Source: JAJCYK01 sp965212195 (GTDB lineage Bacteria > Bacteroidota > Bacteroidia > Cytophagales > Cyclobacteriaceae). Taken from it: a stretch of 64,000 nt of DNA. The position numbers were made by a program, and so were the translations under genes. The notes beneath the pieces were generated by a model that was not told the DNA's origin, did no database searches, and worked only from the letters and a program-made list of their open reading frames with translations. The stretch's first letter is position 1. Each line of letters starts with the position of its first letter. Positions 63,122-64,000 of the stretch are shown here, in pieces. The stretch covers positions 1 to 64,000 of the forward strand of contig CBDBUW010000012.1 in the NCBI GenBank assembly GCA_965212195.1, read 5' to 3'.

Positions 63122-64000
63122 TTATTTACGTTCAATTACTTTCAGAACGGCCTCAAATATGTCATTGGTACCTAAACCATATTTTTCCATTAATTCGGCA
63201 GGTTTGCCGCTTTCACCGAAGCTGTCATTTACTCCGACCATTTCCATGGGAGTAGGCAGTTGTTGGGACAATAATTGCGATACACTGCCTCCTAAGCCGC
63301 CGTTTATTTGGTGTTCCTCTGCAGTTATCGCACATTTGGTTTTCATAACCGAATCTAAGATGGCTTGATTGTCCAGTGGTTTTATAGTATGTATGTTAAT
63401 TACCTCGGCGCTAATTCCTTTGGATGCTAACAGGGCTTCTGCTTCGATAGCGTGCCACAGCAGGTGTCCGGTAGCGAATATGCTTACATCCGACCCTTCG
63501 ATGAATTTTACAGCTTTTCCTATTTCAAAATTCTGATCTTCGGGGGTGAATACAGGTACTTTAGGCCGTCCAAACCTTAAATAAACCGGGCCGTGGTGTA
63601 CTGCGATGGCCATGGTAGCGGCCTTGGTCTGATGATAGTCGCAGGGATTGATCACGGTCATATTCGGCAGCATCTTCATCATGCCCAGATCTTCCAGCAT
63701 TTGATGTGTGGCCCCGTCCTCACCCAACGTAATTCCCGCGTGTGAAGCACAGATCTTGACATTCTTTTCCGAGTAGGCTATGGACTGCCTTATCTGGTCA
63801 TAAACCCTACCGGTAGAGAAATTAGCAAAGGTACCGGTAAATGGTATTTTACCTCCTATGGACATGCCGGCAGCCAGACCCATCATGTTTGCCTCAGCTA
63901 TACCCACTTGAAAAAACCGCTGGGGGAATTCATTTTTGAAATCTCCCATTTTTAAGGAACCTGTGAGATCAGCGCACAATGCAACCACGTCTTGATTATT
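63122..64000 (-). CDS. Transketolase, C-terminal subunit (truncated by window end)
   Basis: The frame runs off the right end of the window; about 292 residues are visible. The pyrimidine-binding domain carries FFQVGIAEANMMGLAAGMS with the conserved glutamate, and the segment SHAGITLGEDGATHQ is diagnostic for transketolase-type thiamine diphosphate enzymes. The C-terminal transketolase domain follows (VINIHTIKPLD, TAEEHQINGGLGGSVSQLL). The length and start region suggest the separate C-terminal subunit of a split transketolase, as found in Bacteroidota. The apparent start at 63988 is an internal GTG; the true start lies outside the window. Its role is transfer of two-carbon units in the pentose phosphate pathway. 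Confidence 0.85.
   Translation of the reverse strand, partial: NNQDVVALCADLTGSLKMGDFKNEFPQRFFQVGIAEANMMGLAAGMSIGGKIPFTGTFANFSTGRVYDQIRQSIAYSEKNVKICASHAGITLGEDGATHQMLEDLGMMKMLPNMTVINPCDYHQTKAATMAIAVHHGPVYLRFGRPKVPVFTPEDQNFEIGKAVKFIEGSDVSIFATGHLLWHAIEAEALLASKGISAEVINIHTIKPLDNQAILDSVMKTKCAITAEEHQINGGLGGSVSQLLSQQLPTPMEMVGVNDSFGESGKPAELMEKYGLGTNDIFEAVLKVIERK

Noticed and set aside
1..64000. CRISPR array, prophage, intact insertion sequence, tRNA or rRNA gene
   Set aside because: No regularly spaced direct repeats, integrase or transposase frame, or tRNA/rRNA-like sequence was recognised on reading; a covariance-model search was not possible.

Overview
The window looks like chromosome of a Bacteroidota bacterium, most likely from the Cytophagales side of the phylum; genus cannot be told from sequence alone. 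The evidence is a SusC/SusD pair, TonB receptors with carboxypeptidase-regulatory and STN domains, DUF4249 lipoproteins, many large FG-GAP/VCBS-ASPIC/UnbV lipoproteins, a Bacteroidota-type ParE/ParC pair, and mostly weak Shine-Dalgarno sequences. No rRNA, tRNA, CRISPR array, intact insertion sequence or prophage was seen.

Layout. 0-4.4 kb: the end of one MFS transporter and a nucleoside-permease-like MFS (+), convergent with a ROK sugar kinase and an SSS sodium/solute symporter (-). 4.8-10.4 kb: an amidohydrolase, a trehalase translationally coupled to a vanadium-haloperoxidase-type protein, and a small stand-alone TonB plug protein, separated by repeat-bearing spacers. 10.7-14.3 kb: a 1,182-residue TPR/VCBS/ASPIC protein (+). 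14.3-40 kb: a very long run of minus-strand genes. Read in transcription order these are susC and susD, a terminator, three tandem ~1,100-residue VCBS/ASPIC lipoproteins with a small unknown lipoprotein between them, a TonB receptor, two tandem DUF4249 lipoproteins, an MG2/plug-like protein, a CRTAC1-like ASPIC protein, an asparagine-synthetase-like protein and a radical SAM protein. 40.6-46.9 kb: two tandem LacI regulators, a GH31 alpha-glucosidase and an SLC45/GPH-type sugar transporter. 47-58.6 kb: housekeeping genes parE-parC-trmH-TPR-thrS-infC-rpmI-rplT and an MscS channel. 58.7-64 kb: a possible 37-residue membrane peptide, an exonuclease/GIY-YIG fusion with an unknown partner, a SRAP protein, an OmpA-family protein and the C-terminal part of a transketolase subunit.

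How the parts fit. The SusCD pair, LacI regulators, GH31, SLC45-like transporter, ROK kinase, SSS symporter and trehalase suggest alpha-glucoside uptake and use. A 12-base LacI-type palindrome (GCAAWCGWTTGC) lies upstream of the SSS/ROK genes, the susC gene and the GH31 gene, which argues for one regulon. Seven single-base indels, all in homopolymers, break susC, susD, one VCBS gene and the first lacI gene, all between 33.0 and 40.75 kb and nowhere else. They are either local sequencing errors or recent decay.

The best candidate for an undescribed system is the tight minus-strand operon 14.3-24.7 kb: TonB receptor, DUF4249 pair, MG2/plug protein, CRTAC1-like protein, AsnB-like enzyme and radical SAM enzyme. 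It combines a cell-surface module with two cytoplasmic enzymes and has no recognisable peptide precursor. Five ASPIC/UnbV proteins lie within 25 kb around it.
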